NCBI GenBank assembly: GCA_001799845.1 | Contig: MGUG01000052.1 | Location: forward strand, 1-64,000 | DNA length: 64,000 bases | From: Elusimicrobia bacterium GWC2_64_44 | GTDB taxonomy: Bacteria > Elusimicrobiota > Elusimicrobia > Elusimicrobiales > UBA9959 | Direction: 5' to 3' | Shown here: positions 15,636 through 23,917 of the stretch, in pieces | Position numbering within the stretch: position 1 is the first letter of the stretch | Layout of the letters: every line of letters begins with the position of its first letter | The notes under the pieces: generated by a model | Database searches by the model: none | What the model was told of the DNA's origin: nothing | Seen by the model: the letters and a program-made list of their open reading frames with translations, nothing else | Made by a program: the position numbers and the translations under genes

Positions 15636-16886
15636 TTAAAGCCCTATGTCCTTTCTGTACTGCATGCCTTCGAAAGAGATCCTCTCCAGGGCCGCGTAGG
15701 CCCGCTGCCTGGCGGCCTTCAGGTCCTTGCCGCAGGCGCTGACGGAGAGCACGCGCCCGCCGGCGGTGAAGTACGCGTCGTCCTTTTTGGCCGTGCCGGC
15801 GTGAAAGACCTGGGCGGCGACCGCCGGGCCGGCGAGGCCCTTTATCGGCTTACCGCTTTCAGGCGCGTCAGGGTAGCCGCCCGAGGCGACCACGATGGAC
15901 ACGCAGGTTTCGCCCGTAAGTTCCAGCTCCCGCCCGGCCAGCTTCCCGCCCGCGCAGGCCAGCAGCAGCGGCAGCAGGTCGGACTTTATTACCGGCAGGA
16001 TGGCCTGGGTTTCCGGGTCGCCGAAGCGCACATTGAATTCCAGGACCTTGGGGCCCTGCGCCGTTAGCATTATCCCGGCGTAGATCAGGCCGCGGAAGTC
16101 CAGGTTTTCCTTCTTAACCCCCGCCACGAAGCGCGCCAGCACCTCCCGCTCTATGACCGCCATGTCCTCCGCCGGCAGCGTCACCGGGCACACGGCGCCC
16201 ATGCCGCCGGTATTGGGGCCCTTATTGCCGTCGAGCAGGCGCTTGTGGTCGCGGGACACAGGCAGCGCCAGGTAAGTCTCGCCGTCGACGAAGGCCATTA
16301 CCGAAGCCTCCACGCCGGGCAGGAACTCCTCCAGCACCACCTTGGCCCCGGCCGCGCCGAAGACGCGCTTCTCCATGAAATCTTCCACGGCTGCCAGCGC
16401 CTCGGCCTCGCTGCAGCAGATGCGCACGCCTTTGCCCGCCGCCAGCCCGTCGGCCTTCACCACTACCGGGTACTGCTTATTCTCTTTGATCTTCTCGCGG
16501 GCGAAACCGGCGGAATGCAGCACCGTAAAGGCCGCGGTGGGCAGCCCGTTACGCTCCATGAATTCCTTGGCCGCCTGCTTGGAAGCCTCCAGCATGGCCC
16601 CCTTCTGGGACGGCCCGAAGACTTTCACGCCGCGGCGGGTCAGGAAGTCCGTCAGACCGCGCGCGAGCGGCGCCTCTGGCCCTATCACTACGAGGTCTAT
16701 CTTTTTTTCAAGGCAGAAAGCGCAGACCTTGTCGAAATCTTCCCAGCGCAGCGGCGGGCGCTCCGCCAGCTGCCCTAGCCCGTCGGAGCCGGGCACGGCG
16801 TAGAGCTTGCCCAACAGCGGGCTCTGCTTCAGTTTCCAGGCCAGCGCGTGCTCGCGGCCGCCGGAGCCGATAAGCAGTACGTTCAC
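15636..16886 (-). CDS. purD: Phosphoribosylamine-glycine ligase (GAR synthetase)
   Basis: PurD joins phosphoribosylamine and glycine with ATP. The 416-residue ATP-grasp enzyme begins MNVLLIGSGGREHALAWKL, has VVKADGLAAGKGV, the DHKRLLDGNKGPNTGGMGA loop and the metal site EFNVRFGDPETQ. Its start overlaps the purF stop by 4 nt. Confidence 0.96.
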   Translation of the reverse strand: MNVLLIGSGGREHALAWKLKQSPLLGKLYAVPGSDGLGQLAERPPLRWEDFDKVCAFCLEKKIDLVVIGPEAPLARGLTDFLTRRGVKVFGPSQKGAMLEASKQAAKEFMERNGLPTAAFTVLHSAGFAREKIKENKQYPVVVKADGLAAGKGVRICCSEAEALAAVEDFMEKRVFGAAGAKVVLEEFLPGVEASVMAFVDGETYLALPVSRDHKRLLDGNKGPNTGGMGAVCPVTLPAEDMAVIEREVLARFVAGVKKENLDFRGLIYAGIMLTAQGPKVLEFNVRFGDPETQAILPVIKSDLLPLLLACAGGKLAGRELELTGETCVSIVVASGGYPDAPESGKPIKGLAGPAVAAQVFHAGTAKKDDAYFTAGGRVLSVSACGKDLKAARQRAYAALERISFEGMQYRKDIGL

Positions 16887-18226
16887 AGCGCCTCCTGGTA
16901 TTTGCCCGTGAAGCAGGAGACGCAGAAATTCCTGTCCTTGCCGCGGCCGCAGGCGCCCACCAGGCTTTCGAGGCTCAGGTAATGCAGCTCGTCGGCGCCG
17001 ATATAGCGGCGGATCTGCTCAACGCTGAGCTTGTTGGCGATCAGCTCGTTCTTGTTAGGGGTGTCTATGCCGAAATAGCAGGGCGAGATGATGGCCGGCG
17101 AGGCGATGGCCATGATGACCTTCTTCGCGCCGGACTTTTTAAGGCTGGCCACTATCTTGCGCGAGGTGGTGCCGCGCACCAGCGAGTCGTCTATCAGTAT
17201 GATCGTCTTGCCTTTGATCACGTCGCGGATGGGCGCCAGCTTCAGCCGGGCGGTGAATTCGCGCAGGCTCTGGTCGGGCTGTATGAAGGAGCGCCCGGTG
17301 TAATGGTTGCGCATGAAGACGGTCTGGTAAGGGATCCAGGATTCTTCGGAGTAGCCCAGGGCGTAGACGGTGCCGGAGTCCGGCACGCCGGAGACGATGT
17401 CCGCCTTGACGCCCTTGAGCTCCCTGGCCAGCAGGGCGCCGATCTCGTAGCGCACGGTCTGCACCGAGCGCCCGGCCACCACGGAGTCGGGCCGCGCGAA
17501 ATAGACCTGTTCGAAGATGCAGCGCGTGAATGCCTTGGCCTTGGCGAAGCGCCTGGACCGCAGTTCCCCCCCGGCGATGGTCACCATCTCGCCGGGCTCA
17601 ACCTCGCGCAGCACCTTGCCGCCGGCCACTTCAATGGCGCAGGTCTCGGAAGCGAGCAGGTAGGACTTGCCGAGCTTGCCCAGCACCAGCGGCCTGTAGC
17701 CGTGCGGGTCGCGCGCGCCTATCACCAGGCCGGGCGCCATGAACAGGAAGGCGTAAGCCCCGGCCAGCTTGGGCAGGTTCCTGGCCAGCGTATCCTCCAG
17801 GCCGCGGCCCGGGCAGCGGGCCGCCAGGTGCAGGATAACTTCGCTGTCGCTCGAAGACTGGAAGATGGCCCCGTTCTTCTGGAGCTTCGCCTTCAGCGCG
17901 TCGGCGTTGGTGAGGTTGCCGTTATGCGCCACGGCCACAGCCCCCAGGCAGGAGTTCAGCACCAGCGGCTGGGCGTTCTTGATGTGGCTGGAGCCGGTGG
18001 TAGAGTAGCGGATATGGCCGATGGCGCTGCGGCCCTTGAGCCCGGCCAGCACCTCGTTGCCGAAGACTTCGTTCACCAGGCCCATGCCAACGTGATGGCG
18101 GAGCGCTCCCCCGTCGTCGGTCACCAGGCCCGCGGACTCCTGGCCGCGGTGCTGCAGCGTGAACAGGCCTACGTAGGACAGTTTCGCGGCGTCTTTATTG
18201 TCGGTTATGCCGAATATTCCGCACAT
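16883..18226 (-). CDS. purF: Amidophosphoribosyltransferase
   Basis: PurF makes phosphoribosylamine from PRPP and glutamine, the entry step and usual feedback point of the pathway. The 447-residue protein starts MCGIFGI, so Cys2 is the glutaminase nucleophile after Met removal and there is no propeptide. IILIDDSLVRGTTS is the PRPP loop. Cys residues in FTRCIFEQ, SPCYFGID and the C-terminal NFCVSCFTG match the [4Fe-4S] ligands of the B. subtilis-type oxygen-labile enzyme. It ends 4 nt inside purD. Confidence 0.96.
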   Translation of the reverse strand: MCGIFGITDNKDAAKLSYVGLFTLQHRGQESAGLVTDDGGALRHHVGMGLVNEVFGNEVLAGLKGRSAIGHIRYSTTGSSHIKNAQPLVLNSCLGAVAVAHNGNLTNADALKAKLQKNGAIFQSSSDSEVILHLAARCPGRGLEDTLARNLPKLAGAYAFLFMAPGLVIGARDPHGYRPLVLGKLGKSYLLASETCAIEVAGGKVLREVEPGEMVTIAGGELRSRRFAKAKAFTRCIFEQVYFARPDSVVAGRSVQTVRYEIGALLARELKGVKADIVSGVPDSGTVYALGYSEESWIPYQTVFMRNHYTGRSFIQPDQSLREFTARLKLAPIRDVIKGKTIILIDDSLVRGTTSRKIVASLKKSGAKKVIMAIASPAIISPCYFGIDTPNKNELIANKLSVEQIRRYIGADELHYLSLESLVGACGRGKDRNFCVSCFTGKYQEAL

Positions 18227-18229
18227 GGT

Positions 18230-18973
18230 TTACCTCGTGTATTCTACGGCGTTCTTGAAGAATTGGAAGCCGGCGGCTTCGGTCTCGCGCGCCGCGGCAG
18301 GCCGGTCCGGGTTCTGCCAGGCGAAGAAGTTGCGCTCGGGGTGCGGCATCAGCCCGAAGCAGGTGCCCGCCGGGTTGGTCACGCCGGCGATGTCCAGCAT
18401 TGACCCGTTGGGGTTCTCGCAGTAGGTCAGGGCGTGCAGGTTGCCGTCAGTGATGGCCGCCAGCTCTTTCTTATCCTCTACGATGAATTTGCCCTCGCCG
18501 TGGGCTATCGGCAGTTCTATCTCTTCGGGCAGGCCCCTGGTGAAGATGCAGGGGCTGTTCTTGTTGACCTTGAGCTTCGCCCACTTGGCGATGAAGTGCC
18601 CGCAATCGTTGGTGTAGAGCGTGGAGACCTGGGAGTTCGCCTTGTTCTCGGGCAGGAACCCGGTCTTCACCAGGATCTGGAAGCCGTTGCAGATGCCTAT
18701 CACCGGGCGGCGGCCCTTGATGAACTTTTCGAAATCCCCGGCGAGCTGCCGCATCTTGACCGCGTAGATCTTGCCGGCGGAGATGTCGTCGCCGTAGGAG
18801 AACCCGCCCGGGAAGGCCATGATATCGTAGTCCAGGACCTTGCGCCCGCCGGAGAGCAGCTGGTTGATATGCACCAGCTCCGGCTCCGCGCCGACGTATT
18901 TGAAAGAGTTGAAGGTCTCGATGTCGCAGTTGGTGGCGGTGCCGCGCAGGATTATCGCCTTGGGTTTTTTCAT
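18230..18973 (-). CDS. purQ: FGAM synthase glutaminase subunit
   Basis: PurQ supplies ammonia to PurL. The 247-residue class I amidotransferase has FPGGFSYGDDI, nucleophile Cys in VIGICNGFQILV (about residue 98) and the His-x-Glu of LMPHPERNF near the C terminus. It overlaps purL by 4 nt, as expected for subunits of one complex with PurS. Confidence 0.95.
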   Translation of the reverse strand: MKKPKAIILRGTATNCDIETFNSFKYVGAEPELVHINQLLSGGRKVLDYDIMAFPGGFSYGDDISAGKIYAVKMRQLAGDFEKFIKGRRPVIGICNGFQILVKTGFLPENKANSQVSTLYTNDCGHFIAKWAKLKVNKNSPCIFTRGLPEEIELPIAHGEGKFIVEDKKELAAITDGNLHALTYCENPNGSMLDIAGVTNPAGTCFGLMPHPERNFFAWQNPDRPAAARETEAAGFQFFKNAVEYTR

Positions 18974-21354
18974 ATCAGTTCCTTCCGCCAGCAGGCCTTA
19001 AGCCCGGCGAGGTCTTCCCTGAAGAGACGCTCGCTTGCGTCTTTTACCGAGAGGACCGGCTCTTCGCTCACATAGCCTATCTCCGCAACGGGCAAGCCCT
19101 TCACCAGGCGGAGGAATTCCGTCTCCTTGCCTTTGACCACCTCTACGGCCAGCCGGGCGGGGCTTTCCCCGAACAGCAGCTCCGTCGCCGTAAGTTTCTT
19201 TTCCCTCGCCGCGGGGGCCAGGTCAAGCTCGGCGCCCAGCCCGCCCGAGAAGGCCATCTCGGCCAGCGTCACGGCCAGCCCGCCCTGCGACACGTCGTGC
19301 GCGGCCGCCACACAGCCGGCCTTTATGGCCTTACCGAGGCCGGCGTAAAGTTTTACCGCCGCCTTCATATCGAGCGCCGCCACGGCGTTATTGCCGGAGT
19401 CCGTTAGTTCGTTATAGACGGAGCCGCCCATACCGCGCGCGCTCACCCCGGCCAGATACACCGGGTTGCCGGCCTCTTTGAAGTTGATAGTGAGGGCCTT
19501 GCGCACGTCCTCTACCGGGGCCGTGGCCGAGATCAGCAGCGAGAGCGGTATCGGGTACTCCCGGCCGTCGGCGTCCCTGGACTGGTTGTAGAAGCTGTCC
19601 TTGCCGGAGATGAAGGGCGCGCCGTAGGCGATGGCCCCGTCGAGGCAGCCTTCGGCGGCCTGCACCAGGTCGCCCATCACCTCGGGGTCCTTGGGGCTGG
19701 CGGCGCAGAAATTGTCCAGTATGGCCGTGCGGGAAACATCCGCTCCCGCGCAGAGCAGGTTGCGCACCGCCTCGTCTATGGAATGCAGCGCCATCTGGTA
19801 CGGGTCTATTTTGCCTATGGCAGGGTTGAAGCCGTGGCTGACGCCGAAACCGGAGAAATCCGACTGGTCCAGCGTGGCGGCCTGCGGCCAGATCACCGCG
19901 GCGTCGCCGGGGCCGTCGCCGTAACGCCCCTGCAGCGGCTTGCCCACGGTGCCGCCCTGCACCTCGTGGTCGTACTGGGTTATGACCGAATGGCGGGAGC
20001 AGACATTGGGATGGGCCAGCAGCTCTTTCAGGATCTGACCGTATTTCCCGGAGGGACGCGCCGGCGGCGCGGCATTTATTTTGATCTTGCGGCGGCGCGC
20101 CGGCTTCTCGAAATTGGGCACTCCGCCGTGCAGGAAGGCCATCGGCAGGTCTACTACCGCCTCCCCCCCGTGCGTGACCAGCAGGCGGCCGTCGCCGGGG
20201 AATTCGCCCATCACACAGTATTCGCAGCTCTCGGCCTCCAGTATGGCGACGAGTTTCTTGAGCTTGGCTTTGGGCACGGAGAGTATCATGCGCTCCTGGG
20301 ATTCGGAAACCCAGATCTCCCACGGCTCTATGCGTGTATCTTTGAGCAGGGCTTTCTCCAGCCGCACCCGCGCGCCGGTCTCGGAGCCGAGCTCGCCTAT
20401 GGCCGAAGAGAAACCTCCGGCGCCGCAGTCGGTCACGGCGCTGTAAAGCCCCAGGTCGCGGGCGCGCATCAGCACGTCCAGCGCCTTCTTCTCGTTGACG
20501 GCGTGGCCTATCTGCACGGCGGAAGCGGAGGTGTCTTCGTCTATATTGGCCGATGAAAAAGTGGCGCCGTGTATGCCGTCGCGGCCGGTGCGCCCGCCTA
20601 TGGAAACTATCAGGTCGCCGGGGATGACCTTCTTGGCTATCTTGTCGACCGGGATGAGGCCGGCGCAGCCCACGTACACCAGCGGGTTGAGCAGGTAGCC
20701 CTCGTCGAAGTACAGCCCGCCGGCGGCGGTAGGGATGCCTATGCGGTTGCCGTAGTCGCGCACGCCTTCCACCACGCCGCGCATGATGCGCTCGGGGGAA
20801 TGGGCGTTCTTCGGGAGCTTCCGCTTGCTGTCCAGGCGTCCGAAGCAGAAAGTGTCGGTATTCAGCACGGGCTTGGCGCCCAGGCCTACGCCCAGGATAT
20901 CGCGGATCACGCCGCCCACGCCGGTCTCGGCGCCGCCGTAGGGCTCCACCGCGCAGGGATGGTTGTGCGTCTCGGCCTTGAAGGCCAGTCCCCACTTGCC
21001 GCCGCGCCCGAACTCCACTATGCCGGCGTTGTCGGTGAAGACCGACAGGCACCATTTCCGGTTGAGCGTTTTGGTCGCCTTGACGATGGTTTCTTTGAAA
21101 AGGTTCTTGTACTTTTTGACCTTGCTCCCGTCCTTAAAAACGACCGGGCCGGAGAAGGTCTTATGCTTGCAATGCTCGGACCAGGTTTGCGCTATGGTCT
21201 CCAGCTCGCCGCGAGTAGGCTGGCGCCCCATCTTCTTGAACTGCCGCTGCGCCTCGGCCAGCTCCAGGGCGTTGAGCGACCAGCCGGCGGCCTTGTCCAG
21301 CGCCTCGAGTTCCTTGGCCGGGAGAGAAGTGAAGCTTGAGAGGGTGTCGTTCAT
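18970..21354 (-). CDS. purL: FGAM synthase large subunit (small-type PurL)
   Basis: PurL makes FGAM from FGAR, ATP and ammonia. At 794 residues it is the separate-subunit type that needs PurS and PurQ. ARRAY-type landmarks are TWSEHCKHKTFSG near residue 67, AETHNHPCAVEPYGGAETGVGG, SIGGRTGRDGIHGATFSS, and AHDVSQGGLAVTLAEM near the C terminus. The variant SEHCKHK (instead of SEHCSYK) is seen in some anaerobe and archaeal relatives. It overlaps both purS and purQ by 4 nt. Confidence 0.95.
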   Translation of the reverse strand: MNDTLSSFTSLPAKELEALDKAAGWSLNALELAEAQRQFKKMGRQPTRGELETIAQTWSEHCKHKTFSGPVVFKDGSKVKKYKNLFKETIVKATKTLNRKWCLSVFTDNAGIVEFGRGGKWGLAFKAETHNHPCAVEPYGGAETGVGGVIRDILGVGLGAKPVLNTDTFCFGRLDSKRKLPKNAHSPERIMRGVVEGVRDYGNRIGIPTAAGGLYFDEGYLLNPLVYVGCAGLIPVDKIAKKVIPGDLIVSIGGRTGRDGIHGATFSSANIDEDTSASAVQIGHAVNEKKALDVLMRARDLGLYSAVTDCGAGGFSSAIGELGSETGARVRLEKALLKDTRIEPWEIWVSESQERMILSVPKAKLKKLVAILEAESCEYCVMGEFPGDGRLLVTHGGEAVVDLPMAFLHGGVPNFEKPARRRKIKINAAPPARPSGKYGQILKELLAHPNVCSRHSVITQYDHEVQGGTVGKPLQGRYGDGPGDAAVIWPQAATLDQSDFSGFGVSHGFNPAIGKIDPYQMALHSIDEAVRNLLCAGADVSRTAILDNFCAASPKDPEVMGDLVQAAEGCLDGAIAYGAPFISGKDSFYNQSRDADGREYPIPLSLLISATAPVEDVRKALTINFKEAGNPVYLAGVSARGMGGSVYNELTDSGNNAVAALDMKAAVKLYAGLGKAIKAGCVAAAHDVSQGGLAVTLAEMAFSGGLGAELDLAPAAREKKLTATELLFGESPARLAVEVVKGKETEFLRLVKGLPVAEIGYVSEEPVLSVKDASERLFREDLAGLKACWRKELI

Positions 21355-21800
21355 ATTTTCTCTATTTTGAATTTGTTGACTATCTCGTTCACCAGGGTTT
21401 TCACTACGGCGTGTTTAAGCTTCGCCTCCGACTCGCAGGCGGCGTAATACGCGTGCCCGAACCTGACCACGGCCGGCTCCTTGCCCAGCACGTCGGCGAT
21501 GGCGCCCTTGACGCTTTCCCCCACTACGTCGGTGACCGAGTCCTTCAGCCACACCTCGACGCGCCACGCGCCCTTGAAGCCGTTGGCGCCCGGCCTGAGG
21601 GAATACTTTTCGGTTATGCTGTCGGCCAGCAGTTCTTTGCCCAGGCGGTCGAAGTCCGGGCGGCTGAACGAGCCTTCCACCCGGTAAAGGCGCGACACCC
21701 GGGCCCGTTCCAGCTTCAGCCCTGCGTGCGCCATGCGCGCGACGAAGCCGTCTTCCTCGTTCTTTGCGTACTTTTCCTTGGTCCAGGTTTCGATTATCAT
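21351..21800 (-). CDS. purS: PurS-like FGAM synthase subunit with two PurS-type halves
   Basis: This 149-residue protein lies between purC and purL where PurS belongs. PurS bridges PurL and PurQ and is normally ~80 residues. The first half (ARVSRLYRVEGSFSRPDFDR, then LLADSITEKYSL) resembles the N-terminal PurS-like part of long PurL proteins. The second half (WRVEVWLKDSVTDVVGESVK, then VVRFGHAYYA) is a second PurS-like fold. GGAG stands 5 nt before the ATG at 21800; an in-frame ATG at 21839 would overlap purC but has no such site. Confidence 0.75.
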   Translation of the reverse strand: MIIETWTKEKYAKNEEDGFVARMAHAGLKLERARVSRLYRVEGSFSRPDFDRLGKELLADSITEKYSLRPGANGFKGAWRVEVWLKDSVTDVVGESVKGAIADVLGKEPAVVRFGHAYYAACESEAKLKHAVVKTLVNEIVNKFKIEKI

Positions 21801-21835
21801 TTTTTCTCCGTAAAATTTAAGAGCCGGGCGGCACT

Positions 21836-22708
21836 TCACCCGGCTTGCGTTATTTTTTGCAGGGCTTCCTCGTATTTTTTGAGGGTACCCCGCACTACTT
21901 CCTCGGGCAGCGTCGGCGGCGCGGACTTCTTGTCCCAGCCGAGACCCTCCAGCCAGTCCCTGACGTACTGCTTGTCGTAGCTGGCCGGGCTGCTGCCTAC
22001 GGCGTATTTAGCCGCGTCCCAGAAGCGCGAGGAATCCGGAGTCAGCGCCTCGTCTATCAGTATCAGTTCCCCGTCGAGCAGGCCGAACTCGAACTTGGTA
22101 TCGGCCAGTATTATGCCGGCCTTGGCGGCGTGCTCCGCCCCGAAATTGTAAAGGGCCAGGCTTTTTTCCCTGATGGCCTCTGCCAGGCCGGGCGGCAGGG
22201 CCGCCGCCATCGTGGCGAAAGAGACATTCTCGTCGTGCCCCTGGTCCGCCTTGGTGGTCGGGGTGAAGATGGGCTCGGGCAGCCGCTGCGCCTCCAGCAG
22301 GCCGGGCGGCAGCGCTATACCGCAGACGCTGCCCTGCTTCAGGTATTCCTTCCAGCCGGAGCCGGTGATGTAGCCGCGCACCACGCATTCGAAATCCACG
22401 CGCTTCGCGCGGTGCACCAGCAGGGCCCGGCCGCGCATGTAGTCCCAGTCGAAGGCGGCCGGGGCGGCAACGCGGGCGCGTATCCCGTCTATATCGGAAG
22501 AAACTATATGGTTCTTGATTATATGGCCGGTGCGGCCGAACCAGAAGGAACTTATCTTATTAAGGATGGCGCCCTTGCCGGGTACCGGCGTGGGCAGTAT
22601 GAAATCGAAGGCCGATATCCTGTCGGATGAAACTATCAGGAGATACTTCTCCCCCGCCGCGTACAGATCCCGCACTTTACCCTGGTGTATCAGCTTCAGC
22701 TCAAGCAT
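21836..22708 (-). CDS. purC: SAICAR synthetase
   Basis: PurC couples CAIR and aspartate with ATP. The ~290-residue protein shows LIHQGKVRDLYAAGE, SSDRISAFDFILP, FECVVRGYITGSGWKEY, TPTTKADQGHDEN and LADTKFEFG, all family hallmarks. Two ATGs are close: GGAG abuts the first (22714) and is 6 nt from the second (22708), so the second is preferred. Confidence 0.95.
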   Translation of the reverse strand: MLELKLIHQGKVRDLYAAGEKYLLIVSSDRISAFDFILPTPVPGKGAILNKISSFWFGRTGHIIKNHIVSSDIDGIRARVAAPAAFDWDYMRGRALLVHRAKRVDFECVVRGYITGSGWKEYLKQGSVCGIALPPGLLEAQRLPEPIFTPTTKADQGHDENVSFATMAAALPPGLAEAIREKSLALYNFGAEHAAKAGIILADTKFEFGLLDGELILIDEALTPDSSRFWDAAKYAVGSSPASYDKQYVRDWLEGLGWDKKSAPPTLPEEVVRGTLKKYEEALQKITQAG

Positions 22709-22757
22709 GCTCATCTCCTACTCAAGGTAGATTGCCCGCCCGCGCAACGACGACCGC

Positions 22758-23273
22758 TTATTTCATCTCTTCCAGATACTTCTTAAAGCCTATCTTGCCC
22801 AGCCTGGCGTTCTTGGCCAGCACTTCCCGCTTCATCGTCTCCCGGTAGGCCTTGAATTTGGCCCTGAGCGCCTTTTCCTTAACGCTCAGTATCTGCACCG
22901 CCAGCAGGCCGGCGTTCCTGGCGTTGTTCACGCCCACGGTGGCTACCGGTATGCCGGGCGGCATCTGCACTATGGAAAGCAGCGCGTCCATGCCGGCCAG
23001 CGGGGTGGCGTTCACCGGCACGCCTATGACCGGCAGCGGGGTGGCGGCCGCCAGCACGCCCGGCAGATGGGCCGCGGCGCCGGCCCCGGCTATGACGACG
23101 CCGAAGCCTTTTTTCTCCGCCGCCGAGACGAAAGCGAGGGCCGCCTCCGTGGTGCGGTGGGCGGAAAGTATCTGAATTTCGAAGGGTACGCCGAACTGCT
23201 CGAGGACTGCGGCGGCGGCCGACAATACTCCCAGGTCAGAATCGCTTCCCATGACGATGGCTGCTTTGAGCAT
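22758..23273 (-). CDS. purE: N5-CAIR mutase, class I PurE
   Basis: PurE moves the carboxylate from N5-CAIR to C4. The 171-residue protein has AIVMGSDSDLGVL, the SAHRTTEAAL segment with catalytic His and IAGAGAAAHLPGVLAA. The class I length and sequence would normally require PurK, which is not in this window. GAGG stands 5 nt before the ATG at 23273; a GTG six nt upstream is a less likely start. It is the first gene of the nine-gene purine operon. Confidence 0.93.
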   Translation of the reverse strand: MLKAAIVMGSDSDLGVLSAAAAVLEQFGVPFEIQILSAHRTTEAALAFVSAAEKKGFGVVIAGAGAAAHLPGVLAAATPLPVIGVPVNATPLAGMDALLSIVQMPPGIPVATVGVNNARNAGLLAVQILSVKEKALRAKFKAYRETMKREVLAKNARLGKIGFKKYLEEMK

Positions 23274-23316
23274 ACGCACCTCTTAACCGGGAACGTGGAA
23301 GTATTACTACGCTCTT

Positions 23317-23345
23317 ATTCTACGATTTTAAGCCCCCCGGCACAA
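23317..23345 (-). promoter_or_regulatory. Candidate promoter of the purine operon
   Basis: On the minus strand TTGTGC (23340-23345) and TAGAAT (23317-23322) are 17 nt apart and would start about 37 nt before purE. No PurR-like palindrome was recognised. Confidence 0.45.
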
Positions 23346-23416
23346 ATCCGGCCGCGTTTCCCCGTCGTAAACGGCCAGAACAGCGCACTACCCTGTTTTA
23401 TGGGCCCCGAAGGCCC

Positions 23417-23445
23417 TTGACAATACGCGGTTATAGTGGTATAGT
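23417..23445 (+). promoter_or_regulatory. Sigma-70 promoter of the rrf2-hcp operon
   Basis: TTGACA (23417-23422) and TATAGT (23440-23445) are exactly 17 nt apart, a near-consensus promoter. The start would fall near 23452, some 26 nt before the Rrf2 gene. Confidence 0.85.
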
Positions 23446-23452
23446 TATACCA
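23437..23452. promoter_or_regulatory. Palindromic operator over the rrf2-hcp -10 box
   Basis: TGGTATA-GT-TATACCA is a perfect 7-2-7 inverted repeat that covers the -10 box and reaches the expected start point. Its place directly in front of an Rrf2-family gene suggests autoregulation by occlusion of RNA polymerase. The motif itself is an inference; no binding data are available. Confidence 0.75.
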
Positions 23453-23477
23453 GATTACTACAAAGGACCATCCACGC

Positions 23478-23882
23478 ATGCAGACCATACTCAAGATCTC
23501 GGAAGCCGCGGCCATAGCGCTGCACGCCGCCGACTACCTGGCCCAGCGCACCGGCCTCGCCTCGGCGCAGGACATCGCCCGCGACCTGGGCGTTTCCTAC
23601 AACCACCTCTCCAAAGTGCTGCAGACCCTCACCAAGGCGCGCCTGGTGGCGCCGGTGCGGGGGCCCAAGGGCGGGTTCGCCCTCTCCCCCTCCGGCAAAA
23701 AAGCCACCGTGCGCGATTTCATGACCGCCATCGACGGCCCCGTGAAACCGCACGACTGCCTGATGGACGCGAAGGTCTGCCGGCACAGCGCCTGCATGTT
23801 CGGCAAGTTCCTCCACGACACCAACAAGCGCTTCGAGGCGGTGCTGGACGGCAAGATCTCGGAGTTTTCAAAGCGGAAGTGA
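23478..23882 (+). CDS. Rrf2-family transcriptional regulator with Fe-S ligand cysteines
   Basis: The 134-residue protein has the Rrf2 winged helix (ASAQDIARDLGVSYNHLSKVLQ, then APVRGPKGGFALS as the wing) and three cysteines, Cys94, Cys101 and Cys106, where IscR/NsrR-type members bind an Fe-S cluster. It is followed 35 nt later by hcp, whose homologues elsewhere are controlled by NsrR-type NO sensors. An NO- or redox-responsive repressor of hcp is therefore likely. The Cys spacing (X6, X4) is not identical to that of E. coli IscR, so the cluster type is uncertain. Confidence 0.9.
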   Translation: MQTILKISEAAAIALHAADYLAQRTGLASAQDIARDLGVSYNHLSKVLQTLTKARLVAPVRGPKGGFALSPSGKKATVRDFMTAIDGPVKPHDCLMDAKVCRHSACMFGKFLHDTNKRFEAVLDGKISEFSKRK

Positions 23883-23917
23883 TTCAGGACAGGCAATTAC
23901 TATAAGGAGATAACAAA

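Noticed and set aside
23402..23416. GGGCC-CCGAA-GGCCC hairpin before the rrf2 promoter as a terminator
   Set aside because: The stem is only 5 bp with no T-run, and no gene on the + strand precedes it.
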